Origin: Limnoperna fortunei
Taxonomy: Eukaryota; Mollusca; Bivalvia; Mytilida; Modiolidae
Assembly: GCA_944474755.1 (NCBI GenBank)
Contig: OX104112.1
Location: 53,456,774-53,520,773, forward strand
Reading direction: 5' to 3'
Length of the DNA: 64,000 nucleotides
Positions 21,790 to 34,890 of the stretch are shown here, piece by piece. Both the position numbers and the translations under genes were made by a program. The first letter of the stretch is position 1; each line of letters begins with the position of its first letter. The notes beneath the pieces were generated by a model. That model worked only from the letters and a program-made list of their open reading frames with translations. It searched no databases and was not told where the DNA came from.

Positions 21790-24752
21790 TGTTAGTTACT
21801 AATATATAAAACAAACCAATGTTTTATCAAGTTTGTGGAAGAACGTTTTTGTTTATGTTTTTGGCTTTTTGTCTTCTAACACTGAAAACATTCTTCGAAA
21901 ACATTTGAAATGGTCCCGAACTCGCAACGCTTATTAACAAAGTAACTGTTGATAAACAGAAGAATAGAAGATAAGACAGACGACTGGAATACTGAGATCA
22001 CTTCAATGTAAAACAAACATTAGTAACAAGTAATATATCAATGTCAAAAAGGCATATCCCCTACCACAACTATATTTAATTTAAGCATTTTATTTATGAA
22101 TGATATAATATACTCAATATTTTATCTTGTTTTTATGTTCCTCTATAACATAATGATTTGTGTATCATGTATACCTACAAAAATATTTCGACTTCAAACA
22201 GTTATCTAAGCTGGCTTTTTGTGTTCCTCTTTAAATGTCTTTTCTGCAAATTCAATTGGTCAATAAAACATTTAACAATCTATGAAGGTAAAAATGAATC
22301 TGTGTCTATATCAACAGTATCTCATGATACAACGTTTACCAGTATATAAAGCTATTGAATATATTACGTTTCCCAGTCTATTAAGCTATTGAATATCTAT
22401 TCAACAATCTCTACACTACTCACTGCTAAAGGTTTACAGAGAAATCCACAATATTTGACCCTCTAATATTTTTCAGATGATAACACAAAATCACTGTCTC
22501 TGTTCATAATCTCGATTGGTCAATTAGAAGTCCGGCTACTCACGTCAAACAATTTTTACATTGTAGCTGTGTTGATAACAATGACATTTTATAACACCAT
22601 GTTTGCTAAATTCACGATATATTAAGTGCTATGATCAAAATAGATCTAGCAGTGTGTATATTACACACTTGCTAAAGTTTATAGAAAGCATCCTAATTAT
22701 TTGGTATTTCAATATTTTTGGTGCGCGCAACTGATCAGCCATGATTAGACGAAATGCGCGTCTTGCGTAGTAAATGTTATTACCTTGGTATCTGTGTTGA
22801 AGTTTATTCGGTATGAGTGGAAGAGTGAGAAATTAAATGCAATTGGACATAAGTAACCTGGGTACTGGTGACAATTTGCAGGGCCCACCCATATACATGC
22901 CGAAAACTTTCCCAGGTGAAAGATAATGGAAAACGTCTCGTTGGTGGTTTTCATAATAGGAATTAATTTATGGGTTTCGAGAATTACACGCGCCTTGTAT
23001 GAGATTCTTTGATTCTAAAATGAGTGTACGCATGTAACCGGTATAAACAGATAAATTATCTGTCTATATATTGTTTAAAGTCATCTGGCCTAACCGATTT
23101 TAGAATTGGTTTTCCTTTTTTTAACTTTTTCTTGTCCTGACTAAAGATAAAATATAACCCAACAACGAGGCGTCATATTTTCCACCAGGACCCAGACATG
23201 CAATTATTTTACATACTTATTGGAGTCAGTTTTAAATAGGTTTTTATGCGTTAAACTTTAATAGTAATCTTCCCTATAACTCAGCTAAATTGCGTAAATA
23301 TGGACATCATCAGTCGATCCTGTTACGTAATTAACTCACTTACATCATTCATGTCTTCATTATTTACAAATTCTTTGTTTAATTGAATATTCCACAAATT
23401 TCTACTGTTTAATCAGAAGTTAGCTATCAGATTTTCAACTATTTGTGGTTATAAACATTGCATATGCGTTTGCATGTACGCGATTTATCATTTGGGACAG
23501 CTTATTAAGGTTTATTTATGACCACTTTATGGATTTACCATTTTGATGTTTCGAGGAAAAGTGATCACAATATAATAAAAGGAACAATATTATGCTTTCA
23601 TTTCATTCCTTTCTTTTATTGTCTTTCATTTGAAAAGTAAGATGCAACTTTAATTGAATTAAAAACTAATATAAATAATAACTATAATAAACTGAAATTG
23701 AAACAAAGAGACGTTAATTAATCACAACATTCCAAATAAAGTGTAAGCAGGCATTGCCAGTTTCTGGCAGAAGATTGTTTGTTTTAACTGGCATTGTCCT
23801 CAGTAAAACTTAACGAAATGACATAGGTGTAGAACCACCAAATATGGGGACCCAGTTCAGAAATTGTAAGTAAAAGTAGTATTATTCAACAGATCATTTC
23901 ACTGTTGCCTAATATAGAATTTGAACCCCAAATGATACCAGAATAAAGTTGGTATTTTGGAAAGCTGAAGATTCAAGAAAGCTTGAGAATACAGTTTTGT
24001 ATGATTTAAATGACCATAAAAGTGTTTAAGGACATGCACTATTTTTTGGACTGAAATAGAAAGTAAAAGTAGATTCTTAGACCCTTTGAACTTCCGGTTG
24101 AGCGTTTGTTTTTATATGCAATGCAACATTGTGAAATAAATGTAAATTTTCTAGGAAATGTCAAAATCATCCAGTTTAATATAGCCAAATAGTGGAACAA
24201 CAATGGTGGTCCTGTGTAATACATGGGAAGAATGAATGAAAGACCGTTACATGTATAAAGGTCACAGATGTATGAAGAGCGAATAATACGTATAGAGACC
24301 ACACGATTACCGAATATATACTAAGCAATTACGGTCCATTTAACGACATAACCTTCAAGGAAACGGAAAAGTAACTATAATGAAACACACGAGAAACTGC
24401 GTAAACGAACACTTATTGAACGGCTTCGTGTTAGGTAGTAGTGCGGCCGCTAGCCCTGTTCACCAGTTTTGCGCATGCATTGACTTCGATGACAAAGAGC
24501 GCATTTGCAGAATGAGAAACGAAGTACATGTTGACGTAGACAAACGTATTGAAATTTTTTTATATGTCAGAAGTTCGTTAACCTATCCTGAAATGTGTGA
24601 AAATATCTGTTAGTTTTACTTTTACAATAAATACAGTTAAAGGTATCCAATATCATTTTTGACATTACGTTAATAAAGCTGAATTACAGTGATCGTTTCA
24701 AGAAGATGTATATCTGTATATAAAATAATGGGGTGTTTTAGTGCAATATTAT

Positions 24753-25372
24753 ACAATTAATGACTTTGATATAGGTCGCTATCAGGATTGATCAGCCAGA
24801 GAAAATGTAATATTCATCGAGCCGCTAGGCGAGGTGAATATACATTTTTGAGGGCTGATCAATCCTGATAGTGACCGTATATCAAAGTGATTAATTGTTT
24901 TATTACATGAATAAAACCATCATCTCCCTTGATCAGAAAAACAGAGGATGCATTTTCTACTGGAGCCCCTGCTAACATTTTGTAATTGTAGTACCCCTTA
25001 TTTTTTATTTAATAGTGCATTTTGATATCAATTCGCTGGTAATCCTGAAATTCGAGTTTCAAATAATGAGAACAGTATAAATGAATCAACATATCGCAGA
25101 GCCGAAGTTTCCCCCATTTGCTGTTGTCACGCACGATGTACAATTTTAATACAATCGATTTGATTGGACGAATGAATTTGTTAAAACGGCTATTCTGATT
25201 GGCTAAAACATTAAAACCAGGTCGATATCGCATTCCGCTTGACTACTATGCAGCGGAATCGTGCAGCGTACAAAAATTTTTATGTAATTTTAGCACTGTT
25301 GCGATTTATCTTCACCCAAAAGTTGTTTTTAGACCAATCAATAACAGGCAAAATTCTATTCATGTAATAAAA
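24753..25372. mobile_element. Palindrome abutting an inverted-repeat body (family 2), unit 1
   Basis: 24,753-24,899 is an imperfect palindrome (ATCAGGATTGATCAGCC against GGCTGATCAATCCTGAT) with the centre CATCGAGCCGCTAGGCGAGG. Overlapping its end, TTTTATTACATGAATA (24,898-24,913) and its reverse complement (25,357-25,372) bound a body of about 475 bp. Non-coding. It meets the family-3 element about 5 bp later in mirror-image orientation. Confidence 0.62.
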
Positions 25373-25376
25373 TTAA

Positions 25377-26291
25377 TTATTATATAGTAATATTTTTCCC
25401 CATTGTATTTCATATAGCAATAAAGTGCAGTATATTTTCATATTTTACACTGAATCTCGGCCTTTTATGTAATTTCCGGGAAAAGTACAGATGTGTTCCG
25501 AACATCGGCTTTTATATTTTACTGGTGTTTGGTAAACAAACATGGCCGAAAGTGACATACATGATCTGCTCTCGAGGGTTAAATTAGCAGAACCGCTTGA
25601 ACTCAACAAATAAAAGTGAATTCGATTGTAGATAAAAGTAAATTTCATAGACCAACAAAGGAAAAAATCAAGTGTAAACTGTACAAAACGGGATTTAAAT
25701 ATCGTGTACAAGTGGTTCGTTTCAAAGCAGGAGTTTATGCTAGTGGTACTGTAGTACACTCGAATTTCGGCGATGAAAGTGTGTCGCTTTAACAGAAGTT
25801 AATTTAGCTGAAACGCATTGCATTTTATTATTTAGGAGTCATTCGGTTAGAGCAATAAATGCAAGATATTTTAGAAGTAATTTAGCCTTGGATCATTGTT
25901 TACATTGCCGAATGAAGGGGAATCGCCGAATTTCGAGTATGGACGAAATTCGAGTGTGTGGCCATATATTCACAACAATAAGGAGCAACAAATAAAAACA
26001 CAAAATTGAAAAAAAAAAATCTGTTTTTATTATATGTAAATCTACATCAAAATCATATCTGTAATATTGACCAAGTAAAAATATGATAATATTGGACCTA
26101 GTAAAATATCACAAAATAGAAAAGATAATGAATATTCACTTAAAAGCACAAAAAAATTATTACTATATAATAAAATGATTATTGCATGAATATTGGAAAA
26201 TATTGTCCCTCGCAAGATGCTATATTGCACTCGCAAGCTCGTGCAATATAACACTTGCTTGGGACAATATTTCCCAATATTCATGCAATAA
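25377..26291. mobile_element. Inverted-repeat body abutting a palindrome (family 3), unit 1
   Basis: The body 25,377-26,174 has ends around ATTATATAGTAATATTTTT and its complement. It is followed by a 113-bp palindrome at 26,179-26,291 (TTATTGCATGAATATTGG.../...CCAATATTCATGCAATAA, centre CTCGCAAGCTCGTGC). The whole unit recurs inverted at 61,482-62,391, which shows that palindrome and body travel together. Inside the body, 25,542-25,613 encodes a 23-residue peptide starting MAESDIHDLLSR, and a second frame just downstream holds VDKSKFHRPTKEKIKCKL. Both parts exist in the 61-62 kb copy, where they are in one frame. Confidence 0.72.
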
Positions 26292-27041
26292 CCCTATAAC
26301 ATTGAATTTTCAAAGACATCAAAGGAAAATCATATATTGATGTTTTTAATTCTTCATTGGAATGTAGTAAGGGAGATAACTTTTGGTTTTTTTTAATAAT
26401 TTTAAATCTATATAGTAGATAACTGTATCAATTGAAGTGTTGTTTTCATTATTAATAATTTTGTATTATTTTATATGTTTATTGTATTTTTGTACGAGTT
26501 CATCTTGATTGCTATAACTGAACAGGGTACTTGAAAATAAACGTAAGAGTTTACAAAACTCCATTGTTATGCTGATGTTCTCATCATAATTTACTCGGTA
26601 CTTGTGTCGCAAATAACCTGCATGCATGTTAATACAAGACTGACGTTATAAATTGGCACAAAGAATGAATTGGAAGAATACAAATAAATAACAAATATTC
26701 CTGTTTATTGCCTACAGAGCAGACAATGACATAAATGGAAAAGTATAATCGTTATTAATAAATAAGGCCTAAACAAGTCCGGTTTAGCTAAGAGCAGAAA
26801 CGTCTTAAAAGGTATTCGGTTCATGCCCCCCTTTTTAAGCAGTTGTTACGTTTTGCCATTGACTTGCAAAGATTAAGTCATAACTAACAATTTTAATACC
26901 TGCACAGAGAATCTAAAAATATCATGAAGTTAAACTATCAAATATTGACTTTAATCTTTTCCTAACTGTATAAAAGGTAACAATTTGTAAAATAAAAAAA
27001 AGGTCAGATTTAGCGTCGTCTAGCTTCAGCCTGATAATATT

Positions 27042-28097
27042 TCACCAGAATGGATGAAACGATTTAATCTTTAATCTGCTCCAAAAGGAACATTTTTCTG
27101 TTGCATTTTGTAAATCTCTGCTATATTTTGACATGTATATAGGTGTTGAAATAGCTTTTATTCCGGGATTTACCCATTCAAACGCACCTCCATTCTCCAG
27201 TGCTTTGAGAACAACATCACAACAGTTGTGACTAATTAAATGATAACACCCTCCATCAGTGCTGTAATTCCTCCACCACGAATCGATGCAGGATACATTA
27301 ATTTTATAGCTTTGAATTGTGAAGCTATATGTAGCCTTTCTGCCCATTTCTTCTTCGTCTTCAAGATACGTTTCTGGTAAATGACCAAGTGTATTTACCT
27401 AGTGAAAATATGATACATCATTAAGTGTTAATGATATAACGGTAACAATGGAATTGATATTACATGTTTATTTAACATTCGTAAATTTCTTAGCATTATA
27501 ATTATCAGCATATCTTTTGCTTAACAATTAAGATACTAGTAAACGATTTTTTCCCTCCTGTATTCAATTACTCTATCCTGGTATTCTTAAAAATGAGCTA
27601 ATGGCGATGGACAAATAATTGCAAAATTGCAAACGCTACGTCCGTTTTGCTTTCCGCGTCTAACGAATGTAGCTTTCTATGTGATGTTTCGAGTAAAAAA
27701 TTATAATCAACAGAACGTACATTTACGGAAAATATTGAAACATGTCGTACTCCCTTTTTTCATGCTTTTAAATCTCATGAATGTACGTATATAATATACA
27801 CAAGGTTCTTTTTCTAGACAGTTTACATTACTTCCACAAACACCATTGTACTTCCTCACTAATACATCCAGTATTTTAAATTTTGGAATCGATAAAAAAT
27901 GGTGAAAGTTCTATGTGTTAAAAGTTAATGTTAGCACTAAATTCGCTTTTTGAACTATAATTTACTTTCGTTTTCTTCTTCTTGTGCTTACTCAGGTCCT
28001 CCCTTGGCCACCAACTTATGTATGTTCCATTGTCCAACAGCAGAGAGCAATGTCCTACACTATCACCCTCTGGCATCCACACATAAATTGTTGCCAT
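27042..28097 (-). CDS. Two-exon gene for a 162-aa NlpC/P60-like (His...Cys) protein, copy 2
   Basis: Exon 1 is 28,097-27,966 and exon 2 is 27,398-27,042; splice sites, start context and stop are the same as in copy 1. The only coding difference I found is the codon at 27,326: Ser instead of Arg at residue 69, early in exon 2 and away from the candidate catalytic His16 and Cys103/104. Both copies therefore encode an intact protein, and about 5.25 kb of DNA separates the start of copy 1 from the stop of copy 2. Upstream sequence is identical over kilobases, so regulation is presumably shared. Function is unproven for the same reasons as copy 1. Confidence 0.72.
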
Positions 28098-31060
28098 TGT
28101 TAGTTACTAATATATAAAACAAACCAATGTTTTATCAAGTTTGTGGAAGAACGTTTTTGTTTATGTTTTTGGCTTTTTGTCTTCTAACACTGAAAACATT
28201 CTTCGAAAACATTTGAAATGGTCCCGAACTCGCAACGCTTATTAACAAAGTAACTGTTGATAAACAGAAGAATAGAAGATAAGACAGACGACTGGAATAC
28301 TGAGATCACTTCAATGTAAAACAAACATTAGTAACAAGTAATATATCAATGTCAAAAAGGCATATCCCCTACCACAACTATATTTAATTTAAGCATTTTA
28401 TTTATGAATGATATAATATACTCAATATTTTATCTTGTTTTTATGTTCCTCTATAACATAATGATTTGTGTATCATGTATACCTACAAAAATATTTCGAC
28501 TTCAAACAGTTATCTAAGCTGGCTTTTTGTGTTCCTCTTTAAATGTCTTTTCTGCAAATTCAATTGGTCAATAAAACATTTAACAATCTATGAAGGTAAA
28601 AATGAATCTGTGTCTATATCAACAGTATCTCATGATACAACGTTTACCAGTATATAAAGCTATTGAATATATTACGTTTCCCAGTCTATTAAGCTATTGA
28701 ATATCTATTCAACAATCTCTACACTACTCACTGCTAAAGGTTTACAGAGAAATCCACAATATTTGACCCTCTAATATTTTTCAGATGATAACACAAAATC
28801 ACTGTCTCTGTTCATAATCTCGATTGGTCAATTAGAAGTCCGGCTACTCACGTCAAACAATTTTTACATTGTAGCTGTGTTGATAACAATGACATTTTAT
28901 AACACCATGTTTGCTAAATTCACGATATATTAAGTGCTATGATCAAAATAGATCTAGCAGTGTGTATATTACACACTTGCTAAAGTTTATAGAAAGCATC
29001 CTAATTATTTGGTATTTCAATATTTTTGGTGCGCGCAACTGATCAGCCATGATTAGACGAAATGCGCGTCTTGCGTAGTAAATGTTATTACCTTGGTATC
29101 TGTGTTGAAGTTTATTCGGTATGAGTGGAAGAGTGAGAAATTAAATGCAATTGGACATAAGTAACCTGGGTACTGGTGACAATTTGCAGGGCCCACCCAT
29201 ATACATGCCGAAAACTTTCCCAGGTGAAAGATAATGGAAAACGTCTCGTTGGTGGTTTTCATAATAGGAATTAATTTATGGGTTTCGAGAATTACACGCG
29301 CCTTGTATGAGATTCTTTGATTCTAAAATGAGTGTACGCATGTAACCGGTATAAACAGATAAATTATCTGTCTATATATTGTTTAAAGTCATCTGGCCTA
29401 ACCGATTTTAGAATTGGTTTTCCTTTTTTTAACTTTTTCTTGTCCTGACTAAAGATAAAATATAACCCAACAACGAGGCGTCATATTTTCCACCAGGACC
29501 CAGACATGCAATTATTTTACATACTTATTGGAGTCAGTTTTAAATAGGTTTTTATGCGTTAAACTTTAATAGTAATCTTCCCTATAACTCAGCTAAATTG
29601 CGTAAATATGGACATCATCAGTCGATCCTGTTACGTAATTAACTCACTTACATCATTCATGTCTTCATTATTTACAAATTCTTTGTTTAATTGAATATTC
29701 CACAAATTTCTACTGTTTAATCAGAAGTTAGCTATCAGATTTTCAACTATTTGTGGTTATAAACATTGCATATGCGTTTGCATGTACGCGATTTATCATT
29801 TGGGACAGCTTATTAAGGTTTATTTATGACCACTTTATGGATTTACCATTTTGATGTTTCGAGGAAAAGTGATCACAATATAATAAAAGGAACAATATTA
29901 TGCTTTCATTTCATTCCTTTCTTTTATTGTCTTTCATTTGAAAAGTAAGATGCAACTTTAATTGAATTAAAAACTAATATAAATAATAACTATAATAAAC
30001 TGAAATTGAAACAAAGAGACGTTAATTAATCACAACATTCCAAATAAAGTGTAAGCAGGCATTGCCAGTTTCTGGCAGAAGATTGTTTGTTTTAACTGGC
30101 ATTGTCCTCAGTAAAACTTAACGAAATGACATAGGTGTAGAACCACCAAATACGGGGACCCAGTTCAGAAATTGTAAGTAAAAGTAGTATTATTCAACAG
30201 ATCATTTCACTGTTGCCTAATATAGAATTTGAACCCCAAATGATACCAGAATAAAGTTGGTATTTTGGAAAGCTGAAGATTCAAGAAAGCTTGAGAATAC
30301 AGTTTTGTATGATTTAAATGACCATAAAAGTGTTTAAGGACATGCACTATTTTTTGGACTGAAATAGAAAGTAAAAGTAGATTCTTAGACCCTTTGAACT
30401 TCCGGTTGAGCGTTTGTTTTTATATGCAATGCAACATTGTGAAATAAATGTAAATTTTCTAGGAAATGTCAAAATCATCCAGTTTAATATAGCCAAATAG
30501 TGGAACAACAATGGTGGTCCTGTGTAATACATGGGAAGAATGAATGAAAGACCGTTACATGTATAAAGGTCACAGATGTATGAAGAGCGAATAATACGTA
30601 TAGAGACCACACGATTACCGAATATATACTAAGCAATTACGGTCCATTTAACGACATAACCTTCAAAGAAACGGAAAAGTAACTATAATGAAACACACGA
30701 GAAACTGCGTAAACGAACACTTATTGAACGGCTTCGTGTTAGGTAGTAGTGCGGCCGCTAGCCCTGTTCACCAGTTTTGCGCATGCATTGACTTCGATGA
30801 CAAAGAGCGCATTTGCAGAATGAGAAACGAAGTACATGTTGACGTAGACAAACGTATTGAAATTTTTTTATATGTCAGAAGTTCGTTAACCTATCCTGAA
30901 ATGTGTGAAAATATCTGTTAGTTTTACTTTTACAATAAATACAGTTAAAGGTATCCAATATCATTTTTGACATTACGTTAATAAAGCTGAATTACAGTGA
31001 TCGTTTCAAGAAGATGTATATCTGTATATAAAATAATGGGGTGTTTTAGTGCAATATTAT

Positions 31061-31680
31061 ACAATTAATGACTTTGATATAGGTCGCTATCAGGATTGAT
31101 CAGCCAGAGAAAATGTAATATTCATCGAGCCGCTAGGCGAGGTGAATATACATTTTTGAGGGCTGATCAATCCTGATAGTGACCGTATATCAAAGTGATT
31201 AATTGTTTTATTACATGAATAAAACCATCATCTCCCTTGATCAGAAAAACAGAGGATGCATTTTCTACTGGAGCCCCTGCTAACATTTTGTAATTGTTGT
31301 ACCCCTTATTTTTTATTTAATAGTGCATTTTGATATCAATTCGCTGGTAATCCTGAAATTCGAGTTTCAAATAATGAGAACAGTATAAATGAATCAACAT
31401 ATCGCAGAGCCGAAGTTTCCCCCATTTGCTGTTGTCACGCACGATGTACAATTTTAATACAATCGATTTGATTGGACGAATGAATTTGTTAAAACGGCTA
31501 TTCTGATTGGCTAAAACATTAAAACCAGGTCGATATCGCATTCCGCTTGACTACTATGCAGCGGAATCGTGCAGCGTACAAAAATTTTTATGTAATTTTA
31601 GCACTGTTGCGATTTATCTTCACCCAAAAGTTGTTTTTAGACCAATCAATAACAGGCAAAATTCTATTCATGTAATAAAA
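31061..31680. mobile_element. Palindrome plus body (family 2), unit 2
   Basis: Copy of 24,753-25,372 carried along by the tandem duplication; one substitution is seen (A/T at 24,990/31,298). Confidence 0.62.
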
Positions 31681-31684
31681 TTAA

Positions 31685-32599
31685 TTATTATATAGTAATA
31701 TTTTTCCCCATTGTATTTCATATAGCAATAAAGTGCAGTATATTTTCATATTTTACACTGAATCTCGGCCTTTTATGTAATTTCCGGGAAAAGTACAGAT
31801 GTGTTCCGAACATCGGCTTTTATATTTTACTGGTGTTTGGTAAACAAACATGGCCGAAAGTGACATACATGATCTGCTCTCGAGGGTTAAATTAGCAGAA
31901 CCGCTTGAACTCAACAAATAAAAGTGAATTCGATTGTAGATAAAAGTAAATTTCATAGACCAACAAAGGAAAAAATCAAGTGTAAACTGTACAAAACGGG
32001 ATTTAAATATCGTGTACAAGTGGTTCGTTTCAAAGCAGGAGTTTATGCTAGTGGTACTGTAGTACACTCGAATTTCGGCGATGAAAGTGTGTCGCTTTAA
32101 CAGAAGTTAATTTAGCTGAAACGCATTGTATTTTAATATTTAGGAGTCATTCGGTTAGAGCAATAAATGCAAGATATTTTAGAAGTAATTTAGCCTTGGA
32201 TCATTGTTTACATTGCCGAATGAAGGGGAATCGCCGAATTTCGAGTATGGACGAAATTCGAGTGTGTGGCCATATATTCACAACAATAAGGAGCAACAAA
32301 TAAAAACACAAAATTGAAAAAAAAAAATCTGTTTTTATTATATGTAAATCTACATCAAAATCATATCTGTAATATTGACCAAGTAAAAATATGATAATAT
32401 TGGACCTAGTAAAATATCACAAAATAGAAAAGATAATGAATAATCACTTAAAAGCACAAAAAAATTATTACTATATAATAAAATGATTATTGCATGAATA
32501 TTGGAAAATATTGTCCCTCGCAAGATGCTATATTGCACTCGCAAGCTCGTGCAATATAACACTTGCTTGGGACAATATTTCCCAATATTCATGCAATAA
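31685..32599. mobile_element. Body plus palindrome (family 3), unit 2
   Basis: Copy of 25,377-26,291 carried by the tandem duplication, with substitutions at 32,129, 32,136 and 32,443. The internal peptide frames are as in unit 1. Confidence 0.7.
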
Positions 32600-32647
32600 C
32601 CCTATAACATTGAATTTTCAAAGACATCAAAGGAAAATCATATATTG

Positions 32648-34245
32648 ACATGGATTTCCTACAACTTGACGAAACGAATTTGAAGAAACGCAGTCATAAG
32701 TTATGCGCGATTTAACTGAAATTTGCGTTCAAATATTCGTATAGAAAATATGACTTACATAATTCTGGTAAAATGTTGTCAGTATTATTATCAGAGGTTT
32801 CAGTCTTCATTAAGAATAAAATGTTTAAAGACCAATGATCAACTTTACGCTTTTCTGGCAATATTTATTCTTTCAAAATATTGAATACTTTTTGGGTCAA
32901 GACAATTATAATTCTATATATGGACATGAATTTAAAAATTATATGAAACTGAATGTTTTCCTCATCAGATTTGTTTAATGATTCACAATTTAAGTGTTCG
33001 ACGATCAATTATGGCATCATACCAAATATTAAATAAATAAACGGTGGGGTGTTAACATATTTACACACTGGTGATTTCTAGAAAGTGGATGATGCTGACA
33101 TCATGTCGCTTCGTTTAACAGTCTACTGACCTGACATAAATAAAGCAAAGTAAATCAAATATATGTTAAATTGATTCTAAGCTCAATGAAATATCATTAA
33201 TAAACCAGGTTACGTGCAATCACCAAAACAGCATATTAGTTAAGGTTATCTCTGTCACGTGTATGATAATAACTGAGTTTAAAACATCCGATTAAGGGAA
33301 GCAGGACACAATCCGTCATTTATTTGTAAAAATTTCAAAATAGATATCACATTTATGGTAAATTTAATTTCTTTCATTATTAACTCATAATTTTCATAAA
33401 ATAAAAAAATATCAAAAGTCTGATACAATACTTCAATTTAGTAATGGTTGAAATAAAACGTTTGCGCATAAATGTTTTAGAAAATTTAAAAATTTAGTGC
33501 TCAACCACTTGGAATTAAGATCTGAAACCTCTATTTATGTTTTAAATTTTGATAATTTGTATCACAAAAATAACTATATGGCGAATTTAAAGAAAATTCA
33601 TTGACAAACTATTTTCAGCGAAAGTTTCTTGCATCCCCTTAAAATAAGTTTTGGACAAGATTTTACTAAAATATTATAAAATTACAATTGTCTTTTATTT
33701 ACAATGATGTGTTATCTTGACGTTGGTAGTAATCAGGAACATCTTGTTTATTTTCTCACAGCGTAATAGTTGAATGAAAAATTAACTTTAACTGAACTGC
33801 ACAATAATCAAATTATACATATAATGAACAAAACAGAATGATTGTAACACTCATAGCTGAATAAATGACTGTTGAGTTTACATAGAAGTACTGTACTTAC
33901 AATAAACATGATATATAATAAAAACCATTCACTACGTTTCGGGGAAATGTAAAACATCTGTTTTGAATTGAAACTTGACACGAAATTACAAAATAATAAA
34001 ATACATCAAATGCGGAAATAGTTCCAATAATTTCCTAAAAATCGTTGTAATGTTGCATGTTTTGTTGTAATGTAAGGACGAATTGTATAATCGAACTGAA
34101 ACACATAATAATAAATTTTTTTCCTGTTGAGAACGGGCAGTTTTATTTACAAAACTTATGAAATTAATATGAAGTATAAGGATAAATTACAATGACATGT
34201 TTACAGCACTCCATATAATATAAATAGATAAGCATACTATGAGGG
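32648..34245. other. No gene seen
   Basis: AT-rich DNA after the tandem duplication; no exon, hairpin or tandem repeat stands out. Confidence 0.5.
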
Positions 34246-34369
34246 TTGGTGATCTGTTTTGTGTTTGGTCTGTGTATCATCGTTAAATTTTCTATTTTCA
34301 ATGATCCACATACTACGATTACGGTCACTCAATACGGACAAATGTTTATAGAAAATTTCATATCACCGA

Positions 34370-34890
34370 ATAGAAACGTTATTGTAGACATGTTACCCAG
34401 TTTACAAACATTATTTCTGTCACCCATTCCGAACAAATTATTGTGGAAATGTTAATCAAAACACATTATTATAGACAAGACAACCAATCTGAGCACACTA
34501 TTATAAACCTTATACTTAATTCGAACACATTATATTTAAACAATCCTATTTCAGTATTGTATACAACAATAAAAGACGCACATTCTTGAAGACATGTCGC
34601 TAAGTATAATCACATAATCATAGACATGTCACCAATCTAATCACATTAAGGTGGACATGTCATTTAATCCGAAAACATGTTAGTCAATCCAACAAATTAT
34701 TGCAGACAATCCAATTTTAATACATTATTGAAGACATGTCATCAAGCCAAACACATTATTGCTGACATGTTACTCATTATTGCACATTATTGTAGACAAT
34801 GTCATTCATTCCAAGCACAATATTGAAGACATGTTACCCAATCTGAAGACATAGTTGCAGACATGTCACTCAATCCAAGCACCGCATCAC
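34370..34890. repeat. Degenerate minisatellite, about 32-bp unit
   Basis: Recurring phrase of the type AACACATTATTGTAGACATG followed by TCACTCAATCC. At least ten decayed units are visible, the clearest at 34,590-34,890. It generates a small spurious open frame at 34,246-34,455. Confidence 0.75.

Larger units (their letters stand above)
20032..26339. repeat. 6,308-bp tandem duplication, unit 1
   Basis: Collinear with 26,340-32,647 at a constant offset of 6,308 bp. I found nine single-base differences and no length change: at 20,042, 20,228, 21,018, 23,845, 24,359, 24,990, 25,821, 25,828 and 26,135. The junction has at most 1 bp of microhomology. The unit holds one gene (20,734-21,789, minus), two palindrome-type elements (24,753-26,291) and otherwise non-coding DNA. 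From 21,800 to 24,750 no exon is supported. A minus-strand frame at 22,745-22,954 ends before a plausible donor (AAG|GTAATA) and could be a leader exon, but that is speculation. Confidence 0.93.
26340..32647. repeat. 6,308-bp tandem duplication, unit 2
   Basis: Second copy of 20,032-26,339, directly abutting it. Differences from unit 1 are the nine substitutions listed there, one of which alters the encoded protein (21,018/27,326). Unique sequence resumes after the single shared A at 32,648. The near-identity means either a very recent duplication, ongoing gene conversion, or two haplotypes wrongly joined in an assembly. As in unit 1, the DNA between the gene and the palindromes (about 28,100-31,060) holds no supported exon. 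Confidence 0.93.

Noticed and set aside
22745..22954. Upstream exon of the duplicated His/Cys gene
   Set aside because: A plausible donor follows it, but the downstream gene already has its own start with an in-frame stop just upstream, so there is no coding link; a UTR exon cannot be shown from sequence.
24380..24613. 77-codon frame (copy at 30,688) as a gene
   Set aside because: No motif, start context or splice partners; its presence twice is due to the tandem duplication.
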